Origin: Stropharia rugosoannulata
Taxonomy: Eukaryota > Basidiomycota > Agaricomycetes > Agaricales > Strophariaceae
Direction of reading: 5' to 3'
NCBI GenBank assembly: GCA_028532985.1
Contig: JANCIK010000003.1
Location: 444,001-508,000 of the forward strand
Length of the DNA: 64,000 nucleotides
The notes under the pieces: model-generated
Database searches by the model: none
Told to the model about the DNA's origin: nothing
Seen by the model: only the letters and a program-made list of their open reading frames with translations
Shown: one piece after another, positions 1 through 11,900 of the stretch
How the letters are laid out: each line of letters begins with the position of its first letter
Position numbering within the stretch: position 1 is the stretch's first letter
Made by a program: the position numbers and the translations under genes

Positions 1-2241
1 GAAACGCTCGAACAGGAATCCCTAGTAGAAGGAGCTAGGAAAGCCGGCAACAAAAGGAGGTATATGATGCTCGGTTTGGCCACCCTAGGTAAGTTAGTTC
101 GATATCAATCGGAATGTGACTAAGTGCGGTCATACACGCTCAGGTGGAGGCTTAGTTATCGGTCTCTCTGCTGGTCTCCTTGCACCTGTTATTGGGCTCG
201 GTATAGCAGGTGTCTTTTCGACGGTCGGAATCGGAGGAACAGCAGCATTTCTAGGCGGTACTGCTGGGGCAGCGGTAATCACTACAGGGGGTGTTCTCAC
301 AGGCTCGGGTATTGCAGTCCGTGGTATGATTAATCGGACGCAACAAGTTCGAACTTTTGCTATACTGCCCCTTCACAACAACAAGCGCGTGAATTGCATT
401 CTAACTGTTCCAGGGTACGTCCTTGCCTTAGTTATGCCGCTAGTTAAAATATTTATATTGTCTGTGGAAATAAAGATTTATGAATGGCATAAACGACGAC
501 GTGCGATTACCGTTCAGCGTACTGGATCCGATCGTTGGCGATGTCTTCAGTGTCCTTTGGGAGCCAGAAATGATTCGGGAAACTGGTAGCGCACTGAAGA
601 TTTTGACCGGGGAAGTTCTGTCACAAATTGGATTAACAGTCCTTCAAGCAACCGTGATGACTGGTCTAATGACTGCCTTGCAATGGCCTATCAGTATGTA
701 CTTATTTTTAATGTTCCTGCTTATACTTAATCTGTTGTAGTTCTAACCAAACTAGGATATCTCATTGATAATCCTTGGGCCAATGCCCTCGATCGAGCCA
801 AAGGAGCAGGACGCGTCCTCGCTGATGTACTAATTAAACGGCACCTGGGCGTCCGTCCTATCACTCTTATTGGATTTTCTCTTGGGGCACGCGTAATTTT
901 CTACGCACTCCTTGAACTTGCGAAACAAAAGCAGTTCGGAATAGTTCAGGACGTCTTTCTATTAGGAGCGACGTTGACTGCTTCACAGAAAAACTGGTGC
1001 GAGACTCGCTCGGTGGTGTCTGGGCGTTACGTCAATGCGTATGCAAGGAATGACTGGGTCCTAAATTACCTCTTCAGAGCGTCTAGTGGTGCAGTCGGTA
1101 CTGTGGCAGGTCTAAGGCCGATCGAAGGAGTGCCCGGTCTAGAGAACATCGATGTCACTGACAAGATTGCGGGACATATGAGCTACCGTACTTTCATGCC
1201 GTTAATTCTAGATCAACTTGGTTTCCCTGTATTCTCCGATTATTTCGACGAACCAGAGGTAATAATTAGTATTCTCTCAGGAAGACTGTTAGCTAATTAT
1301 TATTATGCATAAAGGAACCAGACTTTACAGAAGACAGGATTGTTGTGAAAGAAGGGGAAGATAAGCAGAAACCCGGATGGTTCTCAAGCAAGAAACCGGA
1401 TTACGGCCCTCAAGAACATGTTCAGAGGCCACCATCGACATCGACTTCAGCCGGAGCTCACCAGGCACAGACAACTAAGGAAACAGATGATGATGATCTT
1501 CCTCCTCGTATGGACGCTTCCTCTACTAAAAAAGGAGATACTACCCCGACACCATCGCGTCCATCTACGCCACCTAATGATGCTCCGGAGGGATCATCGC
1601 AACTTCCATTGCATGCAGGTTTTGACTTGAGTGCAATAAAGAATGTTCTCCAAGAGGTTGAAAGGGAAAGTGGCAGAACAATTCCTGATGAAAAACCAGT
1701 TAGTCCTGCAAGATTGGCCCATGTTCCCATCGCCCCGCCTTCAACGCGATCGCAATCTACGCCCCCCGTACAGGTTTTGGAAACAATCAATCTTCCAAGG
1801 GCGTCCTCCTTAGATTATAATTTACCCACAGTGCATACGGATACCAGCGATAGTGCGTATCAGACGCATACATCTCAATCAACAATCCAGTCCAGTGCAA
1901 GCCCCTTCGCCGATCATCGAGTCGATGATACCCCATTTTCTTACTCAAGCAGGATCACCACACTACCCTCTTCCTCACCTAGCGATTCTTTTTCCGCGTG
2001 GGGCGCTCCCTCTACTCCGTCCATGAGCAACTTGGGAGCATTCAATGCGCCAGTCACCAAGCCTGATGCTGATATCCATTTCTCGACGCATACTATGAAT
2101 CCGGTATTCTCATTTGGAGAGCCGGACGGGTCCATCTCTAGTTCCTTTGATTCTGGCAATTCTTCTTGGACTGTTCCTCCACTCGCAACACCGAGGAAAA
2201 AGTCGACATTAGATACATTCAATTCGAACCCTTGGTCATAA
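1..2241 (+). CDS. DUF726/TMCO4-like membrane-associated alpha/beta hydrolase, 5'-truncated by the window
   Basis: The gene enters from the left edge. Exon pieces read through a Gly/Ala-rich hydrophobic hairpin (about 140-330), then a conserved block with the nucleophile elbow GFSLGARV (G-x-S-x-G, about 870-890), and end near 1260 with FDEPE before an intron. This order of hydrophobic hairpin then lipase-like fold is that of the DUF726/TMCO4 family, whose members are membrane-associated and poorly characterised. The last exon (about 1336-2241) is a Ser/Thr/Pro-rich tail of about 300 residues with no fold visible, ending at TAA. The intron before it fits if the donor is the GT at about 1270, which keeps the frame. 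Substrate cannot be told from sequence. The tail is longer than I expect for the family core and may be lineage specific. Confidence 0.85.
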
Positions 2242-2611
2242 CTTCGGTTTTTGGTATCGGACCTCTTTCGATAACAGACTGGAAGTCATTCATTGGTTTA
2301 TTAGATTGTGCTATCTTACGTCAGTTTACATCCTATCATTTCTCCGCACATTGTATCCATCATGCTTATAGTATCGTCATTTTCATCTGGGACTCTGATT
2401 TCTTTTCATTCCCGAATGTGTATTCATCGCCTGTACTTACATTGGAAAATACTTAGTCACCCTTTCATGTTATTATTCACATTTGAGTGCCTCGATTCTG
2501 CAAGGCCCAAAAATACTTTTGTGCAGCGCCTAGGTATGAAGGAAACACTATGTTCTCTAGGCAACATCACAGACCGTGGGCAAGGCAAAAGTGAGATAGA
2601 ACGGGAGTTGC
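2242..2611. other. Intergenic, convergent 3' ends
   Basis: This 370-base spacer lies between the ends of the DUF726 gene and SRP14, which converge. It must hold both 3' UTRs. The ORFs in it have no recognisable content. Confidence 0.6.
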
Positions 2612-3286
2612 TCATGTAGAGTTTCCAGCCTTTTTCTTAGCTTCCTCGCGTTCTTTGAACTTCTTCTGCGATTCCTCCTGCTTTGCCAATGCCTTCAGTT
2701 TCCTCTGACGCTGTCGTCTGCCCTTTCCTCGCTTATGTCCGTCCAAAACAATGGGTTCCGTCATCTTCTTTTTGCGTTTAGCAGCCTCCTCAGAGCGGAG
2801 CTTTTCTCGTCTCTTGTCGCGTTTCCGCAGGGTTGTCATGTGGGCCTTGAGCAGCGCGCCATATGCAGTGTGGAATTTTGGCAATTCGTTCGAGTCAACC
2901 TATACAGGCAGTGTTAATCGCGAAGTACACATTAGACTGTATGCGGTCGTACTTTTGTTGAGAACTTGACAGATTTGCCGTCGGTCACTCGCAACAGGCA
3001 GGGGTATTCTTGCGCATCGGATGCGGCGTCAGCGTGCATAACAGTATCTTCGCCATCGTGTGTCACTGCGGATAGATGCAGTGTTGATCAGAACGTTTAG
3101 AGCACACACGATCTCGAGAACAGATTACGCACACCGTTTGTGAGTGAGCCATATCGAACCGTGGTCCTTTGTGGACTCGAAGAGTTCGGTCAGTCGTTGG
3201 AAGAACTATGCCAGTTGGTGTGAGTCCATGTGCGTTGTAGTTGGTCCGTGTAGCGAACTCACGGTGTCATGGTCGACGACGGTCAT
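2612..3286 (-). CDS. SRP14: Signal recognition particle 14 kDa subunit (SRP14)
   Basis: Four exons on the minus strand: 3286-3263, 3205-3133, 3065-2953 and 2899-2612, all with GT...AG introns and consistent phase, giving 165 residues. The product begins MTVVDHDT, then FFQRLTELFESTKDHGSIWL, the DGEDTV segment, YPCLLRVTDGKSVKFST and ELPKFHTAYGALLKAHM, which is the SRP14 alpha-beta fold. A Lys/Arg-rich tail follows (KRDKRREK, KKKMTEP, KRGKGRRQRQRK), as in fungal and plant SRP14. With its partner it binds the Alu domain of SRP RNA and slows translation during targeting to the ER. Exon 1 encodes only eight residues. The start is set by the next in-frame exon and the short conserved N-terminus. Confidence 0.93.
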
Positions 3287-4762
3287 TTCCAGATGCAAGC
3301 CAGGAGCGTTGGTAATGATTGGTTCTGTATTTGTCCCCGCCAAACTGGCCCGGCCCGGTGTCCAGCGATTCCAAATTTAGGAATCAGTTGGGGGTGAGAT
3401 TGAACCGTCACCAATTGTACTTTGCTTGCGCTCCAGCCCTGTCTTCTACGGTCGAGTTACACTGACGACTTGAGCACTGCATGTGCTCTGGTGAACAGGT
3501 CTCTGTGTGGAAGCTGGATCCCCCGACTTGCAGCTCTAGTCAGTGAGCACCTTCGGACCATCTGGCGAGGACCAAGCGAGAACTCAACTTTATGGAGGAA
3601 GTGCTCATTTGCGGCGACTCGCATGGGCCAACTTCTTTCATTTGATCTCTCGAGGCTATATAACGTCCGAGCATTCGAAGATAAAAATGCAAGGTTTTTG
3701 CATTCGCGCCGGTCGATTGAGTACTCGGGTTCTGTGTACTTTCTAGTATCTATATGAAGCTACAGCCCCTTCCCTCTTCATGGCTGCACCAGGTGCATGA
3801 ATACTCACACGTATCCCCTTTTGCTTGCAAATGGCTCACTTCTGGATAGGTAAGATTTGGGCCCAAAAGAAAATGGCTATCGCTGGATACCGCCTGTTGT
3901 TGACACTTTGAGGTACTTAACTCCTGTTGGATATCACATCTTCAAATATAGGTCAACTGAGCGCCGCGCAGGCCAGGCATGTATCTGCACGGAGCCATGT
4001 CTCTGCCGTGCATTGGCAGCTCAGTTCGCAAGACACAATAGCCCTGGTGGCGCTCGCTATAGAACATCCTCAACGTGCGATGATTAGCCCCAGTACGCGT
4101 CTGTGGGCGCAGATATCTATCACGCGCGTGCGACTTTCAACGCGTCGCAGCGGCAGAAAACGACAAACCGGTGGATGAATTACTACTGTGTTTTATACAC
4201 GAGGCTCGGAGCTCGGACTCGAGCGCTCTACTTATTCCTTCTTCGAGGACGTCCACGATTCACTTCGCTTGGGACGAAGGACTTTTATTAGTTTGCCGCC
4301 TGCTGCGCGTTCTGCACTTATTATGATAGCGAGTCGGGTAAGCGCAAATCATTGGTGGGGTTAGGTAACTACTGAATAGTACGGAACATCCAGCACACCA
4401 TAACCACGATGCCTATCATTCGGCATTACAGCAACCGCGAAACTATGGGCGGACTCTCTTGTTGTGGAGGGGCGCCGGGACCGAAACGTGCCTCAGCCTT
4501 GGGACGTCCCATGTGTAAATGTCCGCTTGGGATTTTATAACGCGGATATGCACCACTTCCCCTGGGAGGAAAGCAACAAAACGCGTTGGTGGTCATACCC
4601 CGCTATTAACGTACATACGCAAAGAGAATGGGCGCGGCGTGATTCGGCTACATATCTGCAGCTTCAGGTTGTGTATGTACACACTGGAAGCGTATATAAG
4701 ATGTAGATTTTCAGGCGGTAAGCGCATCTGAACCCGTCTCTATCCAATATCCAATATCAAAT
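3287..4762. other. Gene-poor 1.5 kb spacer with several TATA-like sites
   Basis: This is the divergent region between SRP14 and the glycosyltransferase. The ORFs inside are short, of biased composition and match no family I know. TATA-like strings occur at about 3656-3664 (gctatataac) and 4693-4700. I see no splice-linked gene. Confidence 0.5.
4693..4700 (+). promoter_or_regulatory. TATA box of the glycosyltransferase gene
   Basis: TATATAAG lies 63 bases before the ATG at 4763, a usual distance for a fungal TATA element with a short leader. Confidence 0.55.
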
Positions 4763-6893
4763 ATGGTTCCCCTCGAAAACAGACATATCCTCTTCGCGCC
4801 CTTCCCAGTGGCTTGGGGTGGGTACACTGACAGTCGTCCAGTGGATGGTCCCGTCCTGATTTTATTGTTGTTCCTCAGGTCACATTCGCCCGATGCTCGC
4901 CGTGGCGGTGCGCCTCGTACTCGAGCGGCCGAACGTCATTATCACAGTGACAGTCGCGCCCATGATGCTCGAGCGCGCCTTTTCAGACATCGCGACGCAG
5001 CTGAGCGGCCCCGCGCTCGACAAGGCACGGCGGCGCATACGGTGAGCACGCTGCTATTTTACGAACATGGGTGCTTACACTTGGCGGCTCGTTTATAGCG
5101 TCATGGCGCCCATCTCCATGCCGGCGCTCGCCTCTGCGAGCGGGGACAAGGGCCTGTTCGGCATGCTCGAAGTCGTCATTGGGACATACCCGGCGCTGTA
5201 CCAGTGCCTCCTCGAGCGGAAGCCGCTGAAGTGCGAGGCGACGGGGACGCTCTTCGATGCTGTCTCGCCGCCGTCGCTGGTGATTGCAGACGTATGTAAC
5301 TGCGCCCCGCCCACTTCTCTCATAAGACTGACGGGAGGCTGCTTGCTCTAGTTCTTCGGCCTGGGCCAGACGCTCGCCACGCGCGCAGCTACGGGGAGGG
5401 AGGTACCGATCCTTATGTTCGTGGCTACGTCTGCGGTGTGCACGACGAGACATACTGGTCCTGAGGAGGTCGGCGGGCTGGGCGACCTGGGGGCTAAAAT
5501 TGACGCAGAGGCCGCGCGGACAGGGCGCCCTGCGATCGAAGTGGGCGAAGAGGTGCGTACTCAGTGAGAGCCAAGTGCAATTAGCTTACCTGAATATATG
5601 CACAGCTTATTCACACTTTCACGGGGGAAGTAGTCAACTTGACGGGTATACCGCCGTTGTACGACTACGAGTTGTTCCCGCAGATGGTGCGTAGCGCGTC
5701 ATTGTTTTATTTGCAAAGTGCGCGAGGCTCAGATGTATTACGCACTGCAGCTGCCGTTCGACGCCCCACTGGCCGCGCAGCTAAGGTTGACATACCCGTA
5801 AGCATACCTCCAGCTATTGTTTAACAATATCTCTAAATATTATGCACCTACTCGGCAGGACGTTGAAGGAGTGCGACGGGCTACTGATCACGACGTGTGC
5901 GGGGTGGGAGAACGGTGGCTCATTCGCCATGCTCAAGTCGTGGATGGCGGACTGGGGCAAGGACACGTACGGCCTCGGCCCCGTGCTCCCGCTCGACTAC
6001 GCCAGTGGCGCGGTGAGCAGCCGTGGCGCGACTGATGTTGAGCAGTTCTTGAGCGACAAGAAGGAAAAGTCGGTTTTGTTCGTACGTCCTCCTCCTTTTT
6101 TTTAATGGTTTATACTGTGCTTTATCGTCCACACACGCAGATATCATTTGGCACGGTGTTCTGGCCGAGCAAGCAAGAGTACATCTTGGAGCTCGTCGAT
6201 GCACTGGTGGAGAAAGACATGCCGTTCGTAAGTGTCCCACTGCACAGTTGTTTTACTTCCTATTCACATAGACACAGTTGTTCTGCCACGCGTCGCCATT
6301 CGCGACCGTGACAGACGAGTTGAAGCAGAAAGTCGAGGGATCAGGGATCGGGCTTCTCACTACCTGGGCGCCGCAGCAATACGTCCTGAACCACCCCGCG
6401 ATCGGCTGGTTCCTCACACACGGCGGACACAACAGCGTCACAGAGTCGCTTTCGAGCGGCGTGCCCATGTCAGTTTTTCCCCCTTGAAAAGCTAAACCGG
6501 AGGTATACTAACGTGATATGCAGGATCTTTTGGCCGTTTACGGGCGACCAGCCGGTCGCTGCTGCGATGGTGGAGGCGCAGGGCGCGGGGATCGAGCTTG
6601 TGGAGGTGCGAACAGGGCCACACGCTACAGGCCGCCCCGTGTACCGCCGTGGGCCAGCGGTGGTGTCTGGGACGCAGAGCGCTGTAGGTGCTGAGCTGCG
6701 CGGGGTATTGGAAGAGCTGCGCGGAGCGAGGGGCAGTGCGATGCGCGCTGCGGCGGAGCGAATCGCGGGCGTGTTTGGACGGGCGTGGGAGGAGGGCGGG
6801 GAAGGCCGTGTGGCGTTTGGTGAGTTCGTGAGGAAATATGTGGATGGGCGCGGGGTTGTTGGTGGGGTTGGGGTTGGCTCGGAGGCGGTCTGA
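4763..6893 (+). CDS. UDP-glycosyltransferase, GT1 family
   Basis: Ten exons (4763-4817, 4879-5041, 5099-5291, 5352-5552, 5606-5686, 5733-5797, 5859-6081, 6141-6227, 6278-6468, 6524-6893) join in phase to 542 residues. The N-terminal half (acceptor side) starts NRHILFAPFPVAWGHIRPML. The C-terminal half holds the sugar-nucleotide signature: WAPQQYVLNHPAIGWFLTHG, then GHNSVTESLSSGVPM and FWPFTGDQPVAA. The Asp-Gln pair at the end of the signature is the usual UDP-sugar contact. Such enzymes transfer a sugar from UDP-sugar to small lipophilic acceptors. There is no signal peptide or C-terminal membrane helix, unlike animal UGTs, so a cytosolic enzyme is likely. The acceptor is unknown. The coding sequence is GC-rich at third positions. 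Confidence 0.93.
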
Positions 6894-7458
6894 TTCTGAG
6901 TCAGAGCCTAGAGTATGTAAAATGTATGTGTTGTGTACTCGTATAGACTCCTATGTATTCCTGTGTGCGCCGCTGCACCCTGCCAAGGCGCTAAATAAGC
7001 AAAGTTATTAGCGCCTTGGAACGTCCGTTGCAATGGCGCTAACCCCTAGCATGGCTGCTGCGCTGCGACTGGTAGACAAAAGTTTAATGTGCTGGACGTA
7101 AGCTACGTGACTTGGCCGACGAGTCATTCTCTCATCATAGACGGGAATGGTATCACCGCTGGGAAATTAGCAGCAGTAATTACGCGACGCGTCGTGAGAA
7201 AGAGACACGCGCGTGGGAAGAAAACATGAGTGGATTTCCTTATGAACATATGACAAATTGAAGGCGGATTAAATTTTTCTGATGGAGAGGATACGCAGGA
7301 GGGGGTAGTAAGTACTTAATGCTACAACGCGAGGTTTATAGATAGTTGAGACAATACAAAACGAGCGGGCTATAGAGTCCTGGGTATTTGTTTGGGCGGG
7401 GGGTCGTGAGTAGTCGTGTTGCGCGCGGGGTGTGTGAATTTTGTGGGTGCGGTTGAGG
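6894..7458. other. Intergenic, convergent 3' ends
   Basis: It holds the inverted repeat at 6983-7019 and the 3' UTRs of the glycosyltransferase and homeodomain genes. No gene is seen. Confidence 0.6.
6983..7019. repeat. Perfect 12-bp inverted repeat downstream of the glycosyltransferase
   Basis: CCAAGGCGCTAA (6983-6994) and TTAGCGCCTTGG (7008-7019) are perfect reverse complements around a 13-base spacer. The repeat starts 90 bases past the TGA stop, so in RNA it would form a strong 3' UTR hairpin. It could also be the core of a small inverted-repeat element. Confidence 0.75.
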
Positions 7459-8553
7459 CTAGGACCGCCGACCAAGGCCGCAGAGGGCGAGCGCGGCCTT
7501 GAACATGTCGTCGTCTGTGGGCTCGACGCCCTTGGGGAGCTCGCCCGTGCGGGTAGCGTGCGCCATGGCGGTGAGACTGGGTGCGGACTCGTTGCCTGAT
7601 GCGTGCCAGCGCTTGTCGTCCTTGCCCCAGGTGCTGGGTGGGGTGATGGCCTCCTGGTCGTCGTCTTCGTCGTCCGTGACGTCGACGTCCATGGTGCTGC
7701 TGCTGCTGCGCTCGCGGCGAGCAGCGGGATCCTTGCCGAGGTAGACGCGGCTCCGCTGGCGGACGGGCGGGCGGGGTCTACTAGGGATAGGGGCGGAAGA
7801 GGAGGAGGCGGTGCCTGGGGTGAGCCCGGACGCGTGGCCGTCTTTGTCCGCGAGGCGTGCAGCGGCGCAGGCCCACTCGAGGGTGCGGCGTGTGCGGGGG
7901 TTGTTGGCAAAGTCGATGAACTCGCGTGCGGGGGGGCTGTTGGGGGGCGCGAGCGGAGACGAGGGCATGTTGTCCCAGATGGGGGGCCCGCCGTCTGCCG
8001 CGGGATTGCCGGGGCGGCGGGAGGGGGTGCGGGGTGCGGCGGCGCGGAGTTCTGAGCGGGACGCGACGCGGTCGAGAGACGGCCGGGAGTGGGAGTTTGC
8101 GCGTGGGCGGGGGTCGTGCGTGCGTGTAAAGGTGTGGTGGGATGCGTTGTGGATTGAGAAAGTGTGGAGGGTGCTTGTGATGTTGGGCACGACGTTGGGG
8201 CTGTGGAGGTGGTCGGGCTGGCCGGCCTGCGCGGTCTTGCGCTCCGTCTGGCGCTTGTTCTGGAACCAGATCGTGACCGACTTGATCTCCCTACGCGCCG
8301 TTGTCAGCAACAGCCGCAGAGAGCAGAGGACAACTTACATGCCGCCGGCTGCAGCGACGGCCTCGCGGTCCTCGCGCGACGGGTGGGAGTTTTGGTGGAA
8401 GAGGTTCTCGAGCATGGTCAGCTGCACATTGGTAAAACGTTTGCGGGTGCGGCGTGCAGCAGGGGGCGTGGGTGCGCTGGCGGACGCGTCGTCCTCTGAG
8501 GAGATGCTGGCGCAGGAGGAGGTGCGGGAGAGGGGCGTCGGGGGCTGGTACAT
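7459..8553 (-). CDS. Homeodomain transcription factor
   Basis: Two exons (8553-8339 and 8290-7459) with a 48-base intron join in phase to 348 residues. The homeodomain lies at about residues 32-90: RRTRKRFTNVQLTMLENLFH, a loop with SHPSREDREA, then EIKSVTIWFQNKRQTERKT. The recognition helix keeps WFQN; Lys replaces the usual Arg in the next position of WFQNRR. The intron cuts the domain just before EIKSV. The remainder is Pro/Ser/Arg-rich with an acidic stretch (VDVTDDEDDDQE). Single homeodomain proteins of this form regulate development in mushrooms (hom genes), but I cannot assign it to a named one. The linked partner genes expected at a mating-type A locus are not seen. I chose the start MYQPPTPLS because the extra upstream ORF residues look like leader. 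Confidence 0.88.
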
Positions 8554-8987
8554 GGCTGAGGGGGCAAGTGCGGGCCTGGCCGTATTTATGAGCCCCGTTG
8601 CGTTGCCGTGTTCAACCAAATATTCAACGCGTTCATCACCGTCACGTGCACCGCGTCGTGTCACGCTCTTCTACACAGAACATCCTCTCCGTCACGCTCA
8701 GCGCACTTGATTGCGCTTGATTGGCCTTCAATTCCAGCGCCATTCCTGCGTTCCATATGCGCATGGAACACTAGTTAGACGCTCTAGTAAATACTTATCT
8801 ACAACATAAATACAAAATAAACTGCGTAAACATCCCGCTGGCTTGTCTCGATTAGGCAACATATCGTTTCTCCTCTGCTCCCCCATCATCCCTACACTCT
8901 TTTCCCCGCCTCGAGGCCTCTCCCACGTTCGCCTCTCGTCACCAGTCCACAACAAAACCCCCTTAATCGTCTCAATCTACCATCACC
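8554..8987. promoter_or_regulatory. Divergent promoter region, homeodomain gene and AGC kinase gene
   Basis: 434 bases separate the two start codons, so the genes share this upstream region. A pyrimidine-rich leader (about 8870-8985) precedes the kinase ATG, which has the good context CACCATGA. Confidence 0.5.
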
Positions 8988-11900
8988 ATGAAGCCCCTCG
9001 ACACAAATCTCCCTCCGTCCTCAAGAAGGGGCCCCGTCCGCATGGATGCCCAGGACGGCCCATGGAGCGTCAGCGTCGCCGAGTCTCCGTACGATGCCCA
9101 TGCGTATTCTCTTTACATCAAGAGTGAGTCTCTGTCAGCTGCTTCATTTCGATCTACACATCCTCGCCGTTTGGCTTTCATCATACTCACTCCAACGCCG
9201 TCTCTTTCTCTAATGAACCCCACTTTGCTCACCCTTCTTTTCTAGCACCAACCCACAACCTCACCCTCACCCGCACCGCAATGGAGTTGGTCGAGCTAGA
9301 TCTAAAGCTCCGCAACGCCCATCCCTCTACAAAGTTCCCCGCCCTCCCCATCAACACAGACTCCCTCCCCACCCCCCCAAAGCGCAAGTCCACCTTCCTC
9401 AATACCCTCTCCCGCTTCGCCTCCCCCACCTCCAGCAAGGCCCTCAGCAAACGCGCTGCCGCTGCCCACAATCAGTCTCACCCCAGTCCAATCCCCTCTG
9501 GCCTGCCGACGCCCCTCACAACCCCGGCCCATGAAGGCGCAGATCCTTTTACCTCCTTTTCCCCCGCCACAGACTCATCCACCGATGGCGACCAATTTTC
9601 TGCCCTCTCCTCCAGCATCACCACCGCCCCTGTAACCTCGTCGTCGTCATCGGCCTCAATAGCCGCCTACCTCACTACGCTCTCCAACACACCGGCACTT
9701 CGCATGGACCGTCTCTGGAAGAGGTTCGTCCGCGTCCGCACAGATGACCTCGAAAGCGTCCGAGTAGAGCGCGCTATCAAGCGAGTCCGCTCAGATCTGG
9801 CGGCCCACGTCGGCGGAATATCGGCCAAAGAAAAGGAGAACAATGGTGTGCTCGTCTCCCACAGTGTCTCCAGCAGCACCGCGCCCAGCGATGCCGGCAG
9901 TGTGTATGAAAACAAGGTGGACGATGATCCACAGCAGCTCCAAACCCCGCAGGAGGTGCATGGCGAAGAGGAGGATGCTGCGACGATCGACGACCACCAG
10001 GCTGGTACACCCACCTCCCCGCCGTCTGCTGCCCTTGCGGACGAGGACATGTCCGCTGCAGATGTCGATCTCAACGAGCAGCACCATCACCCACAGGACG
10101 AGCCCCTCACCCCGGTCGGAGAGGCCCCCATGGCCAACCGTGTGCACCGCTCCCAGTCGCTCAACCCCGATAAACCACATCGTCTCTCGAGAGCATATAC
10201 CACCTCTGTCCCGAGTCACAGCGGAGCCGAGTCCCAAACAGGGGACGAGTCGTCCTCCTCTGCCCTCGACGGCGAGGGGAACCGCAAGCGCCGTAAGAAG
10301 AAGCGCTCATCGTCTGGCATGCGCGTGTACAAAGAGCCGCGCAAATCCCAACGCAAGGTCGTCATCGACGACTTTGAGATGATGCGTGTGCTTGGCAAGG
10401 GCTGCGCAGGCAAGGTTTTGCTTGTGCGCCATAAGACTACAGCAGATCTCTTCGCGCTCAAGGCAATCACCAAGCGCCATGTTCTTGCCCACCAGGAGCT
10501 GCAGCATACTCTTACTGAACAGGCCGTACTCAAGCGCATGGCCGCCGAGGGCAAGGACCCCTTTGTCGTCAAACTCTGGTGGAGCTTTCATGACAAGGAA
10601 AACTTGTTTTTGGTCATGGTATGTTATCTCGCTTGGCTTAATGGATTTTGCCTAATGTAATACAGGACTTTCACCCCGGTGGCGACCTGGCCACTCAACT
10701 TGCCCGCTGGGGCCGTCTAGGACGCGATCGTGCCCGCTTCTACGCCGCCGAAATCGTAGAGGGCGTCGAAGGCCTCCACGCCGCTGGTGTCATCTACCGC
10801 GATCTCAAGCCCGAAAACATCCTGATCGGCGCGGACGGGCACATTGTTCTCACCGACTTTGGGCTCTCGAAAGAGTTTCCCCGGCGCTACGGGACGTCGA
10901 GTAACGCGTCAACGCCCGGTACCGGCTTGCGCGGCGAGTTCTACTCGTCCACGTCGGCGATTGCGGAGGCCCAGATGCCCCCCACTACGCCGCCCTGGAT
11001 GAAGCCGGACCGGAACGGCGACCTCGCGGCTGGCTGGCCCGGCCAGCCGATTGGGCACCTCGATACCACCAAGACCTTTTGCGGCACGGCCGAGTACCTT
11101 GCGCCTGAAGTCATCCAGGGCCTCGCGTACAGCTATGAGGTCGACTGGTGGAGCTTTGGAACGATGCTGTACGAGATGCTGACTGGGATCGTGAGTTTTT
11201 ACTCTGTTTTTGCGTAAGTTGTGTGCTGATTGGGGATTAGACGCCATTTTGGGCGGAGAACCACCCGGATATGTACGTTCGGGTGCTTCAGGATGAGCTG
11301 CAGTTCCCGGAGGACAGAGCTATTGATCAAGATACGAAGAGTCTGATTCGCGGGGTGAGTCGTATCGTGTGATCGTCGGGTCCTTCTCGTGCTTATGCTC
11401 GTGTGCAGCTCCTGCAAAGAGTGCCTTCTCTCCGGATATGCGAACCTAGAATCAAGAAGCACCCCTATTTCTCAATGATGTTGGTGCTCCTTGCATTTTC
11501 AAGAATGCGCCTGCTGATATAGCTCCGATAGTGACTGGTCTCATGTATACTACAAACGGTATATACGTGAGTGTATGCGTGATTTCATTTTTGATATCTA
11601 GGCTGATCCCCGTTATAGCCCCATATATCCCGCCGATTGACCCCTCGAATGCCAGTGATACTCAAAATTTCGACGACACGTTCCTTGACATGGAGCCTGT
11701 CCTGGATGAATTCAATGAAGACGAGTTGGAGGACACCGACCAGGAGCCGCAGACGGACGCGGACGGGGAGGAGACGAATACGACGCCTTCGCAGTCGCGC
11801 AGCTCTTCGGTACGACCGATTGCGCGCGTGGTGATGCCCATGACCGACGACGACGTGGACGTGTTCGATGGGTACTCGTTCAAGGGACGGCACTCTGTGC

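Noticed and set aside
3422..3757. ORFs in the SRP14-UGT spacer
   Set aside because: No family, no consistent splicing and random-looking composition.
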